DNA of 64,000 bases, taken from positions 124,001 to 188,000 of the forward strand of contig CAYLUZ010000004.1 in the NCBI GenBank assembly GCA_964387025.1, given 5' to 3'. The notes under the pieces are model-generated. The model did not search any database, was not told the DNA's origin, and worked only from the letters and a program-made list of their open reading frames with translations. The translations under genes and the position numbers were made by a program. Source of the DNA: PNON01 sp964387025 (GTDB taxonomy: Bacteria; Chloroflexota; Anaerolineae; Anaerolineales; Anaerolineaceae). Position 1 is the stretch's first letter. Each line of letters starts with the position of its first letter. Shown one piece after another: positions 51,814-60,900 of this stretch.

Positions 51814-52965
51814 ATGATAATTAAGCAACTCTTCAAAGCCGAGGCGAAAAACCTCGGCTTTTCTCTAACTGGCATAACAGCACCTGATACTCCCGATCAT
51901 TTTGGCGTTTTTGAATCCTGGCTGGCTTCTGGATACCATGGTGATATGAAATACCTTTCGCGGGTTGACACGGTTGCTAAGCGGAAGCAGCCTAAAGAAT
52001 TGATGCCTGAGTGCAAATCCATCATCTGCCTGGCTTTTCCTTATCCAAATGCGAATAATTTCTTTTTCAATGACACTAAGTCAACTGGTAGAATATCCGC
52101 TTATGCCTGGCTGCCTGATTATCACCTGACTGTCCCAATATTAATAAATGAGCTTATTCTAAGAATTGAGAATAAGCTGGGTCGAAAGATCAAGTACAAA
52201 GCATTTACAGATTCTGCGCCAATTCTAGAACGTGATATTGCCCACAGGGCAGGATTAGGTTGGATCGGGAAAAACAGCTGCCTGATCCACCCGGAACAAG
52301 GATCATACTTTTTACTGGCAGAAATATTCACTGATATAGAGTTGGAAATTGATCAACCATTTTTTGCTGATCGATGTGGAAGTTGTACCCGCTGCCTGGA
52401 AGCCTGCCCGACCCATTGCATTCTAACAGACCGTACGATTGATGCGAATCAATGCATATCCTATTTGACAATTGAGAATAAAAGGCCAATCCCCCGTGAC
52501 CTGCGCAAATATACCGGTAATTGGGTTTTTGGCTGCGATATCTGTCAAATGGTGTGTCCATGGAACAGGCTGCGCGTAGATAATTATCAAACAAAAACCT
52601 TGGTTAATCCGGAAAACAGATTGTTGTTTCCAGATGCTATCGAAGAAATGTCATTGTCTGATCAGGAATTTAAGCGAAGATTTGCTGAAACACCCATTTT
52701 ACGCTTAAAAAGGAAAGGGTACCTTCGAAATATTGCTACAGCACTAGGTAACTTGAGATCCGGGGAAGCAGTTCCAACCCTGGTCAACTCGATGATGCTA
52801 GAACATGAACCATTGATCAGGGGGGCAGCAGCCTGGGCTTTAGGGCAGATCGGAGGGGAAAAGGCACGATCGGCTCTGCAGGAACGGCTCGTTCAGGAAA
52901 TCGATGCAACTGTTCGAGAAGAACTTCGGCTGGCATTAATTCAAATTGAGAACTCTATTAACTAA
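51814..52965 (+). CDS. queG: Epoxyqueuosine reductase
   Basis: A 383-residue iron-sulfur, cobalamin-dependent enzyme for the last step of queuosine synthesis in tRNA. It has 'KSIICLAFPYPN', 'KAFTDSAPILERDIAHRAGL' and 'GWIGKNSCLIHP'. Two [4Fe-4S] motifs are 'CGSCTRCLEACPTHCI' and 'CDICQMVCPW'. A HEAT-like C-terminal part ('EPLIRGAAAWALGQIGGEKA') is typical. The start ATG at 51814 was chosen because the open frame further back overlaps the previous gene; no ribosome site is obvious. It starts eight bases after that gene's stop. Confidence 0.95.
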   Translation: MIIKQLFKAEAKNLGFSLTGITAPDTPDHFGVFESWLASGYHGDMKYLSRVDTVAKRKQPKELMPECKSIICLAFPYPNANNFFFNDTKSTGRISAYAWLPDYHLTVPILINELILRIENKLGRKIKYKAFTDSAPILERDIAHRAGLGWIGKNSCLIHPEQGSYFLLAEIFTDIELEIDQPFFADRCGSCTRCLEACPTHCILTDRTIDANQCISYLTIENKRPIPRDLRKYTGNWVFGCDICQMVCPWNRLRVDNYQTKTLVNPENRLLFPDAIEEMSLSDQEFKRRFAETPILRLKRKGYLRNIATALGNLRSGEAVPTLVNSMMLEHEPLIRGAAAWALGQIGGEKARSALQERLVQEIDATVREELRLALIQIENSIN

Positions 52966-53032
52966 AATCGTTATTGGAAAAAAAGTAATTTGTGGATATT
53001 CCAATAACAGAATCTGGTTATCATTCCAAGGA

Positions 53033-53872
53033 TTACTGTTTTCGAATGTGAATGATGCCTTTTTCTGGTGCGAAAATATAAGCAACGATGAACATGAAAG
53101 TTGCACTTAAAACAATAGCCGCCCCGGATGCGATATTCAAATAAAAGCTCAGATATAAACCGGTGATACTGGCCAATCCACCAATTAGGGCAGAAATGAC
53201 CAGCATTCTGGATAACCTGCGAGTGAGTAGATAGGCTGTTGCACCTGGTGTTACCAGCATGGCTGCGACCAATCCAACACCGACCGTTTGCATAGAGACC
53301 ACCACGGTTAATGCGATCAGGACGAGAAGAAGACTTCTCAGTAAATTTGCCGGCATCCGCAGAGTAGCAGCGAGAATTGGATCAAAAGAGATAACCATGA
53401 ATGGTTTATAGAAGATGATGATGGCAGCGATGACGATCATTGAAAGGATTCCCGTTATCCAGAGGTCAGTGGTGCTTACACCGAGAACATTTCCAAATAG
53501 GATATGCGAAAGATCCACAGCATAAGATCGAATACCGCTAATTAATGCAACTCCCAGTGACAGGGCTGCTGCAAAAAAAATTCCAATTGCTGTATCTTCT
53601 TTTATCGTGCCGTTTTTTGAGAATAAGCTGATCCCGAGAGCAACCACTACCGCAGCGATCAATGCTCCAACCAGTAAATTCCCTTTCAGTAAATAGGCAA
53701 TTGCCACACCCGGAAGGATTGCGTGTGCCATGGCATCCCCTAGAAACGCCATTCCTCTCAGAACAACATAAGAACCAATCACAGCACATAATATTCCCAC
53801 CATTACGGCTGCAAGAAACCCGCGCTGCATAAAGCTGTATGTTAATGGGTCGATTAACCAATGAATGATCAT
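53033..53872 (-). CDS. Metal ABC transporter permease (ZnuB/MntB family)
   Basis: A 279-residue ABC-3 family permease with about eight membrane segments. Typical segments are 'SYVVLRGMAFLGDAMAHAIL', 'GVAIAYLLKGN' and 'VGLVAAMLVTPGATAYLLT'. It is the last gene of the metal uptake operon, overlapping the ATPase gene by four bases. It forms the channel for a divalent metal, zinc or manganese. Confidence 0.93.
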   Translation of the reverse strand: MIIHWLIDPLTYSFMQRGFLAAVMVGILCAVIGSYVVLRGMAFLGDAMAHAILPGVAIAYLLKGNLLVGALIAAVVVALGISLFSKNGTIKEDTAIGIFFAAALSLGVALISGIRSYAVDLSHILFGNVLGVSTTDLWITGILSMIVIAAIIIFYKPFMVISFDPILAATLRMPANLLRSLLLVLIALTVVVSMQTVGVGLVAAMLVTPGATAYLLTRRLSRMLVISALIGGLASITGLYLSFYLNIASGAAIVLSATFMFIVAYIFAPEKGIIHIRKQ

Positions 53873-54678
53873 GAATTAATCTCCTCATGAACGTCCCCAC
53901 CACAGCATTGATCGACCACAAGCGCTCCATCCATCATTAACATTTGGGTGTGGAATGCAGAAGAAATATGTTCGGTTGTAAAGACATCGTCTGGTGACCC
54001 AAAAGCTATTAGGTGATGGTTTAATAAGATGATTTGCTCAAACCGTTCTCTTGCTAGGTTCAAGTCATGTGTGGAAATCAATATTGTGACATTTTTTATA
54101 CGAAGATCATCCAGGAGCCTCAATGTTGTTTCTTGGGTGGAAATATCCACACCAGTAAATGGTTCGTCCATAAGCAGAATATGGGGTTGTTGAGCCAATG
54201 CCCTGGCGAGGAAAGCACGTTGCTGCTGGCCACCCGATAGATCGTGGATGGGTTGGCTGGCCAGGTTGATTATGTCCATCTGAACCAGCGCTTCCCGCAC
54301 GATCTCCTTGTCCAATTTTTTGGGTTGCTGTAACAATCCGAGTTTACCAAAACGACCCATCATCACTACATCCTGCACAGTTACGGGAAAACGCCAATCC
54401 ACTTCTTCCCTTTGTGGAATATACGCTATGCAATCTATATGCTGCCTAAATGGTGCTCCATGAATTTTGATGGTACCTGAACTCAGTGGTAGAAGCCCAA
54501 CCAGGGCTTTAAGGAGGGTTGATTTCCCGGCTCCATTCGGACCAACAACAGCAACCCTGGCACCGTGAGGAATCTGAAGGGATATATTTTCGAGTGCCTT
54601 TTGGCTGCCATATGAAACGTCCACACCTAATAATTCTATTCTTGCTGGTTCAATACCTTGAAAATCCAGAATCTTCAT
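53869..54678 (-). CDS. Metal ABC transporter ATP-binding protein (ZnuC/MntA family)
   Basis: A 269-residue ATPase with Walker A 'VGPNGAGKSTLLKAL', signature 'LSGGQQQRAFLARAL', Walker B 'ILLMDEPFTGVD' and switch His 'STHDLNLA'. The C-terminus is rich in Cys and acidic residues ('VDQCCGGDVHEE'), perhaps a metal-responsive end. It overlaps both the permease gene and the binding-protein gene by four bases. Confidence 0.93.
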   Translation of the reverse strand: MKILDFQGIEPARIELLGVDVSYGSQKALENISLQIPHGARVAVVGPNGAGKSTLLKALVGLLPLSSGTIKIHGAPFRQHIDCIAYIPQREEVDWRFPVTVQDVVMMGRFGKLGLLQQPKKLDKEIVREALVQMDIINLASQPIHDLSGGQQQRAFLARALAQQPHILLMDEPFTGVDISTQETTLRLLDDLRIKNVTILISTHDLNLARERFEQIILLNHHLIAFGSPDDVFTTEHISSAFHTQMLMMDGALVVDQCCGGDVHEEINS

Positions 54679-55592
54679 TTTAATAATGCCTCAATAATTT
54701 GATTTGTATTCCATTTCATCATATCAATATAAGTTGGAGCATTTCCGTCCAGAGAAGTCAATGAATGGGTATACAAGTTGCTTACTACTCTTATACTTGT
54801 TTCCTTCGCAATTTGATCAGCAAGTTGGGGGTTTGATCCAGACTCCAGAAAGATCACCTTCGTTCCTGTGAGTTGTATGCGGTTTACCAGGTCAGCTACT
54901 TGTTGGGCAGAAGGTGATGATTCACTGCTGATACTGGGTAAGATCGTCCCGATGATTTGAAAGTGGTAGCGATCTGAAAAATAACCGAAACTCTCATGGT
55001 TGGTAATAATTTTCCGTTGGTCAAATGGTATGGATTCTACGGACTTTTCTATCCAGCGGTCAAGTTCTTCCAATTGGTTTATATATTTTTTACTATTTGT
55101 CGTGTAAATTTCTTTTCTTTCAGGATTTGACGAAATAAAGCCATCCCTAATGTTATTTACGTACTGGATCACAAGAATTGGATCCAACCAGTAGTGGGGG
55201 TCGGGCTCTCCGGGATCTCCCGAAATCTCATTTGCTCCTGGAATTCTGGGAGTCAATCCTTTACAACTTTCGATCACTTTTTTCCCGGAGAAGACATTGG
55301 AAATGGAATCCTGGATCCAGGATTCAAATCCACAGCCGTTGATGATCAAAATATCCGCGTTTTGAATTTTTACCAGATCTTGAGGTGTGATTTCAAATCC
55401 GTGAGGATCTACACCCACAGGAATTAATGTATCCACCACAAATTCTTCTCCGGCAACATTCTGAGCGATATCTGCCAGGTAAGATTCTACAGCTAAAACG
55501 TGAAGTGTTGAATTAACTGATGGTTGGTTTATCCCACCCTGACAGGCAGTTAAAAGCGAAAAAACCAGAATAACAAACAAAGATCTACGCAT
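54675..55592 (-). CDS. Zinc/manganese-binding lipoprotein (cluster A-I, ZnuA/TroA-like)
   Basis: A 305-residue family 9 solute-binding protein with lipobox 'SLLTAC'. Likely metal ligands are His64 ('VDPHGFEITPQD'), His133 ('PDPHYWLDP') and His199 ('TNHESFGYFSDRY'). In this family, His at the third position is usual for zinc and for TroA-type binders, while Mn-specific PsaA-type proteins have Glu there; zinc is thus somewhat favoured. No His-rich loop is present. It overlaps the regulator gene by eight bases. Confidence 0.92.
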   Translation of the reverse strand: MRRSLFVILVFSLLTACQGGINQPSVNSTLHVLAVESYLADIAQNVAGEEFVVDTLIPVGVDPHGFEITPQDLVKIQNADILIINGCGFESWIQDSISNVFSGKKVIESCKGLTPRIPGANEISGDPGEPDPHYWLDPILVIQYVNNIRDGFISSNPERKEIYTTNSKKYINQLEELDRWIEKSVESIPFDQRKIITNHESFGYFSDRYHFQIIGTILPSISSESSPSAQQVADLVNRIQLTGTKVIFLESGSNPQLADQIAKETSIRVVSNLYTHSLTSLDGNAPTYIDMMKWNTNQIIEALLK

Positions 55593-56037
55593 TTACAGGT
55601 TCCTTCGGTAAACATTGACCGCACAATCCAAATAATTGAAGCCAGTGATCATGGATTTCATAATGCTTGCCTTTTCCTATGTTTGATAATAACGGTTCAA
55701 GATCATCGCCTTCAAAGAATTCTACTTTGCCACAACCATTGCAGAGCAATAAATGCTGATGACCATGTGGTGCTGCAAAATACATATTACATTTACCGGG
55801 CTGGTGCACACGTTGGATCAAACCCGCAGCCTCGAGCTTTTCCAAAGTGCGGTAAACACTCATCAATCCCAATCTGGGGTGAATCTGGCGGGCTTCATCA
55901 TAAATACGTATGGGATCCATTGCACATTGGCTGGAAGCCAAAATTTCGATAACCGAGCTTCTCGAGGCTGTCATCCGACTGCCATCCAATTGTAAAGCGG
56001 TGATCCATTCTGATATTTGTAGTGGTTGATCATTCAT
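55585..56037 (-). CDS. Fur-family metalloregulator (Zur/Fur-like)
   Basis: A 150-residue repressor. The winged helix has 'RMTASRSSVIEILASSQCAM' and 'LGLMSVYRTLEKLEAAGLI'. The dimer domain has 'PHGHQHLLLCNGCGKVEFF' and two CxxC pairs ('CNGC' and 'CGQC') forming the structural zinc site. It is the first gene of the operon for metal uptake, with a Fur-type box directly upstream, so autoregulation is likely. The sensed metal could be zinc, manganese or iron. Confidence 0.92.
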   Translation of the reverse strand: MNDQPLQISEWITALQLDGSRMTASRSSVIEILASSQCAMDPIRIYDEARQIHPRLGLMSVYRTLEKLEAAGLIQRVHQPGKCNMYFAAPHGHQHLLLCNGCGKVEFFEGDDLEPLLSNIGKGKHYEIHDHWLQLFGLCGQCLPKEPVNA

Positions 56038-56052
56038 AGTAAAGTTTCCATA

Positions 56053-56075
56053 TTGATAATAGTTATCATTATCAA
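56053..56075. promoter_or_regulatory. Fur-type box upstream of the metal uptake operon
   Basis: TTGATAAT and ATTATCAA form a perfect 8-bp inverted repeat with a 7-base spacer. On the minus strand the inner 19 bases read GATAATGATAACTATTATC, matching the classical Fur box at 17 of 19 positions. It lies 16 bases before the regulator's start codon. Confidence 0.88.
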
Positions 56076-56133
56076 TTGTAAATCATATACGAATTTATTG
56101 TCAATCAATAGGGATATACAACGAGTGATTCAA

Positions 56134-56835
56134 TTACCAGGTAAACGGATTGAATTTGGTATTCGTGTCAAAATAATCCAACTGCTCCGATTTTTTTAAG
56201 CGGTTTACCACCTGATAGGTTAATGGTGTAAACAGAACCTCCACCCCTACCTTGAAGATAAAGTTAGAGATAAAAACGGTGATTAGAAGTTCTTTAGGTA
56301 AAATACCCAGGAATGCTATCGAAAGAAATAAAATGGTATCCACACTCTCACCCACCAATGTGGAAGAAATTGTCCTCATCCACAGCCATTTCCCGTGAGT
56401 GACCACCTTCATCCAGGCCAGGACGGAACTGTTCGAGAATTCTCCCGCAAAATATGCCACCAGACTGGCGATCACGATCCGGGGAGTTTGGCCCAAAATG
56501 CTGTGATAACTGGTCTGCAATTCCCAACCCTTTGCGGGAGGTAATTTATCTACGATAGCAAAAATTCCTGCTGCAGCCAGTATCCAAAAGAAACCAGTCC
56601 ATATGACTCTTCGTGATCGTCGATAACCATATACTTCGGTCAATACATCACCAAAAACATACGCAAGTGGAAAAAGAAGAGTACCTCCATCAAATGAAAA
56701 TGGACCCAACTGCAGGATCTTCGTGGAGGCGATATTGGAGATCAAGAGAACAGCTACAAATGCAGATGTGATCAAATCGATCCATTTGCTTGAGGTATGG
56801 ATAGAACCATTTTGTTGCTCTAAGGACATAGTCAT
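56134..56835 (-). CDS. yhhQ: Queuosine precursor transporter YhhQ (VUT family)
   Basis: A 233-residue membrane protein with about six segments. Family hallmarks are 'FVAVLLISNIASTKILQLG', 'DGGTLLFPLAYVFGDVLTEV', 'YGYRRSRRVIWTGFF' and 'SSTLVGESVDTILFLSIAF'. YhhQ proteins import preQ0/preQ1 or related precursors. QueG is encoded 3 kb away, which fits salvage of queuosine precursors. Two start codons (56835 and 56829) are possible; neither has a ribosome site, and the terminator of the upstream gene ends only about six bases before. Confidence 0.92.
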   Translation of the reverse strand: MTMSLEQQNGSIHTSSKWIDLITSAFVAVLLISNIASTKILQLGPFSFDGGTLLFPLAYVFGDVLTEVYGYRRSRRVIWTGFFWILAAAGIFAIVDKLPPAKGWELQTSYHSILGQTPRIVIASLVAYFAGEFSNSSVLAWMKVVTHGKWLWMRTISSTLVGESVDTILFLSIAFLGILPKELLITVFISNFIFKVGVEVLFTPLTYQVVNRLKKSEQLDYFDTNTKFNPFTW

Positions 56836-56840
56836 AATTT

Positions 56841-56888
56841 CAAAAACTGAGTATTTTCAATACAGTATAGTGTACAGAAAATACCCAG
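56841..56888 (-). terminator. Terminator of the LysM gene, directly before yhhQ
   Basis: A 12-bp stem with one G-T pair (56847-56858 with 56877-56888) is followed by five T on the minus strand. A TATACT sequence lies in its loop and might be part of the yhhQ promoter. Confidence 0.75.
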
Positions 56889-56920
56889 TTGGGATCCTTT
56901 TGTTACATTTGTTCTGTTTA

Positions 56921-57643
56921 TTAAGGAGTCGATGAGGGTAAGATCGTGCCCGTTGGTGTGATTGTTGATGCGCGAGTAGGGACCGGGGTAATGATATTTA
57001 CCCGGATATCCAAAAGTTGGCCTATTTGTATTCCATTAGACTCGAGTTTATTCAGTTTAATAATATCATCCACAGTGCTGTTGAATAATTCGGCAATTAA
57101 GCCAAGCGAATCACCCTGTTGAACTTCATAGCCTTTAAATATATACCCCTTGGCTAACTTGGTTAAGTCAACGGGTGTCGGGGTTGGCAACTTGGCATCT
57201 GGCTGCGGGATTAATAGCTTCGCCCCCACTGGGACATTACAATTGGGGCCGTAATTTGCTTCATTTAGTTTTATGAGCACCATAAGGTCCGCATTAAATT
57301 TGACAGCCAACGCAAAACAAGTATCTCCCTCCTGAACTACATATTCAAAAGGACCGGAAGCAGTTGGGGTCAGGGTTATTGTGGGTGTAGGTGTTTCGCT
57401 TGGTGTAATGGTTGGTGTCTCTGTTGGAGTGACCGGAGTGGGTGTATTTGTGTTGGTTGGGGTAGGTGTTTTTGTTGAAAGGAATGGCAGAATAGGTTTA
57501 CCTGAACTTGTCATCCAAAAAATAAGGATGAATATCCCGGCAACTACGAGCACCACAGCCAAAGAGCCGATAATGAATGGACCCCATTGCTGCCTTTTTT
57601 TATATGTTGTGATTTCGTCTTGAGCAGTCGGTTTTTTCTTCAT
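56921..57643 (-). CDS. Membrane-anchored protein with two LysM domains
   Basis: A 240-residue protein. A basic cytoplasmic start is followed by one membrane segment (~25-48, 'IIGSLAVVLVVAGIFILIFW') and a Thr/Pro linker. Two LysM domains follow: 'YVVQEGDTCFALAVKFNA' to 'VPVGAKLLIP', and 'YEVQQGDSLGLIAELFNS' to 'GIQIGQLLDI'. The linkers and tail are rich in Thr and Pro. LysM domains bind peptidoglycan-type sugars, so it links membrane and wall. Confidence 0.9.
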   Translation of the reverse strand: MKKKPTAQDEITTYKKRQQWGPFIIGSLAVVLVVAGIFILIFWMTSSGKPILPFLSTKTPTPTNTNTPTPVTPTETPTITPSETPTPTITLTPTASGPFEYVVQEGDTCFALAVKFNADLMVLIKLNEANYGPNCNVPVGAKLLIPQPDAKLPTPTPVDLTKLAKGYIFKGYEVQQGDSLGLIAELFNSTVDDIIKLNKLESNGIQIGQLLDIRVNIITPVPTRASTITPTGTILPSSTP

Positions 57644-57980
57644 AGGTTTCCCTGTATGTGCAAATCTAGTTATCAGTTATTGAATGTCGATATTATTCTT
57701 ATGAGAATTGACTTTGCCAATCAACAAGTACATTTTTATTCTACCTGAAGTTAATAGTTTGCGCGAGTCCTTAGTATCTGCTGCACACCAGGCGAGACAA
57801 TTATTTTAATGCCAACAAGCTTGGAAATTGCCTTACAGCGAAGATAATTGAAGCAGAATGATATTAAAGATTATTGGACAAAAATCGCCTAAAGGATTTT
57901 TGCTGTGCTCAATCCTTGTGTTATGGTAAAGCACATTCCAATCTCAGGCAAATATTTGCAATGGACCGAATAAAATAAAC
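57644..57980. other. 337-base gene-free stretch
   Basis: No protein gene was seen on either strand. A weak hairpin (AAAAATC / GATTTTT around 57880-57901), T-rich on both sides, could end the diguanylate cyclase transcript on the minus strand. The remainder is expected to carry the LysM promoter. Confidence 0.4.
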
Positions 57981-60900
57981 TCATTCTTCCATACTATTCT
58001 TTTTAATTGCCTTTGCTTTGTACATAGCCTGGTCAGCTTTTTTGAAAATATCAGTCAATTGGCTACTTTTATCGCCAGTAGCTATACCTATAGAAATATT
58101 GACACAATGTTCAGAAGATACCCCCTTGTTGTGTTTTTTAAATGAATTCTTTAATCTCTTTAGAACCTGAGCGGCAGATTTAGGATCAGTTTCAGGTAAA
58201 ACGGCTACAAATTCATCTCCACCTACCCGGGCTATCATATCTTCTGGCCTGAAAGCAGATTTTAGTATACGAGTTGCACGCCGCAACAACTCATCTCCAG
58301 CGCTGTGCCCATACACATCATTAACTCTTTTTAATCCATCTAAATCCATCATAAAAATACTGACAGGGAATTGGCGGCTATTTTGTAATCTTTCTATTTC
58401 AATTTCGTAATACTGTCGGTTGAAAAGACCGGTTAATCCATCATGCGTGCTGTTGTGTTCCTGTAATTCCAGCGCATTCTTACGATCAATAGCCAAAGCC
58501 ACCTGGTTCGAGACAAATTCCAAGAGTTTTACATCCTCCAAATTAAAACGAACCTTCTCTGAATAACTCTGCATTACCATTACCCCAATAATGCGTCCTT
58601 CAACAACCAACGGGGAGCCCATCCAATCCACGGAATCCGATCCAATTGGTTCGACCTCTCCTTTTTGAACCAGTTCATCAAATATTTCAGGAGTAACCAA
58701 AATGGATTGACCCGTCCGTATAACATATTCGGTTAATCCATGTCCAGGTTTTTTGGGAGCGGGTGGTTCGTCATATTGATCCACCAAATACGGATAACTG
58801 ATGACATTCTTTTCTGGATTGTATAAAGCTATATAAAAGTTCTGTGCTGGCAATAAATCATTCAAAATGGTGTGTATCAATGGATATTGTTCTTCTATCC
58901 CAGAATCAGACACTATAGCCTGGGCAATTTTATATGTGACCTGTTGGATTTTCTCGGTTCGCTTGCGCTCGCTAATGTCGCTGATCATACCTGTAGCATA
59001 CCAACCATTATTTATTTGGAAAGCTGAGAGAGATAAACGGACAGGAATTTCTGAGCCATCTTTTCTGATGGCATACATTTCGTGCGATTTACCTAATGCG
59101 TCACCTTGTCCTGTTTTTGTAAAAATTGGAAAAGCAGCATCATGCGCCTGATGAAAGCGCTGGGGAACGATTAATTTATGCAGGTTCTTCCCTATTGCCT
59201 CAGAATTTGTGTATCCTAAAATTGACTCGGCAGCTGGATTCCAGTAGGAAATATTCCCGCGGGGATCGATCATCAGGATGGCATCCTGGGCTGATTCTGC
59301 GATGGCACGCATCCTTGAATCACTTTCACGCAGGGCGGTTTCAGCAGCTTTTTGGTCAGTAATATCTTGAATTATCGTAATGAAACTTGTTGGTTCTGCT
59401 CCTGGCAACCACATGGCTGCGACACTTAGAGTGACCCAAACCGAATTACCAGTCTTGCTAATATACCTTTTCTCCATGGAGAATTTATTGATTTTGCCTG
59501 ACATCATGTCTTTCATCTTCTCCAGGCTTATTTCCACATCATCCGGGTGTGTAATATTCTTGAAAGCCACGCCCTCCATCTCTTCCCGTGAGTATCCTAA
59601 TATTTCGCAAAAGCGTTGGTTAATTTGCAGGAACGTCCCGCTTTTTGAATCAACTACCGCAACACCTACCGCTGCCTGTTCGAATAACGATCGGAAGTAT
59701 AGCTCACTTTCCTGGAGCGCTGACTCGAACCGCTTACGTTCTGTAATGTCGATCATAACCGTAAGGAAATGTTCCTTTCCCCGACTGCTGATCATTTCGC
59801 CGGAGAACAAACCATTAAGTATCTTTCCATCCTTGCATCGCACCTGTAATTCCATTTCACTTAACCGTCCGGTAGCCTGAAGTTGCCTGGCCATCGATTC
59901 CTGTTGTTGTGAATTTATAAAAAGGTTAAGTTCAGCACTTGTCTTCCCGAGGATCTCCTCAGGCGTATAGCCTAATGTGGAAAGGAAAGCGTTGTTCACA
60001 TCAGTGAAGCGGCGTTCTGGAATGGATGATAATGCCATCAGTGTTGGGTTATTACGGAATAAACTCTCAAAGCGCTGTTGGGCCTCCAATTCGTTTCTTA
60101 AGTCTTTACTGATACTGAAAACACTGTTCACACCATTCCATTTACCGAACCATACCCGTGTTTCTGCCGGAATAGGTACATTTTCTTTGGTTACCAAAGG
60201 CAGGGGACAACTGGTGCGTTCACCTCGGAACATGGATGCAAAAATGGCCTCTGCTTCTTCACGTTTATCTTCAGGGTTTAAATCGAGTACGTGCATAGTG
60301 GATAAGTCATCTGGAGTGTAACCCAGCTTCCTTTCCAATGCCTTATTTCCAAAGAGGATCTTACCTTCAAGAGTGGCAACAAGAATAATGTCGTCGATCG
60401 TTTCAAAGAAGGTCCGGAAATTGGATTCACTATCAGATAATGCCTGTTCAATACGCTTACGGCCGCTGATATCAAGTATAAATCCACGTAAACCTTCAAT
60501 TTTGCCATTATTACGGATTAACGACGCATAGGCCAGGGCATCAAAGGATTCACCATTTTTTCGAAGCGCCTTGTATTCCAGGAATTCCCCCGTTTTTCCA
60601 GTAAATCGCTCCTGAATCCGCTGTTGGACTTTCTGACGATCTTCCGGAACTATAAGGTTCATAATATTGACACCTCGGGCAATGTCAGCTTCTGTTATCC
60701 CAAAACACTGATGCCCATAGTGGTTTGTATAGGTTAAATTACCGGTTAGATCCGACTCAAAAATCGTCTCCGGGAACACTTCCGCTAATTGTTTAAATCG
60801 TTCTTCGCTTTTGTACAGGGCATTTTCAGTATTTTTACGCTGGGTGATATCTCTTCCGACGGATTGGAATTCGACGATCTCCCCATCTTTATTTGTAATT

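Noticed and set aside
56836..56930. preQ1 riboswitch before yhhQ
   Set aside because: No preQ1 aptamer motif is present; the hairpin is best read as the terminator of the upstream LysM gene.
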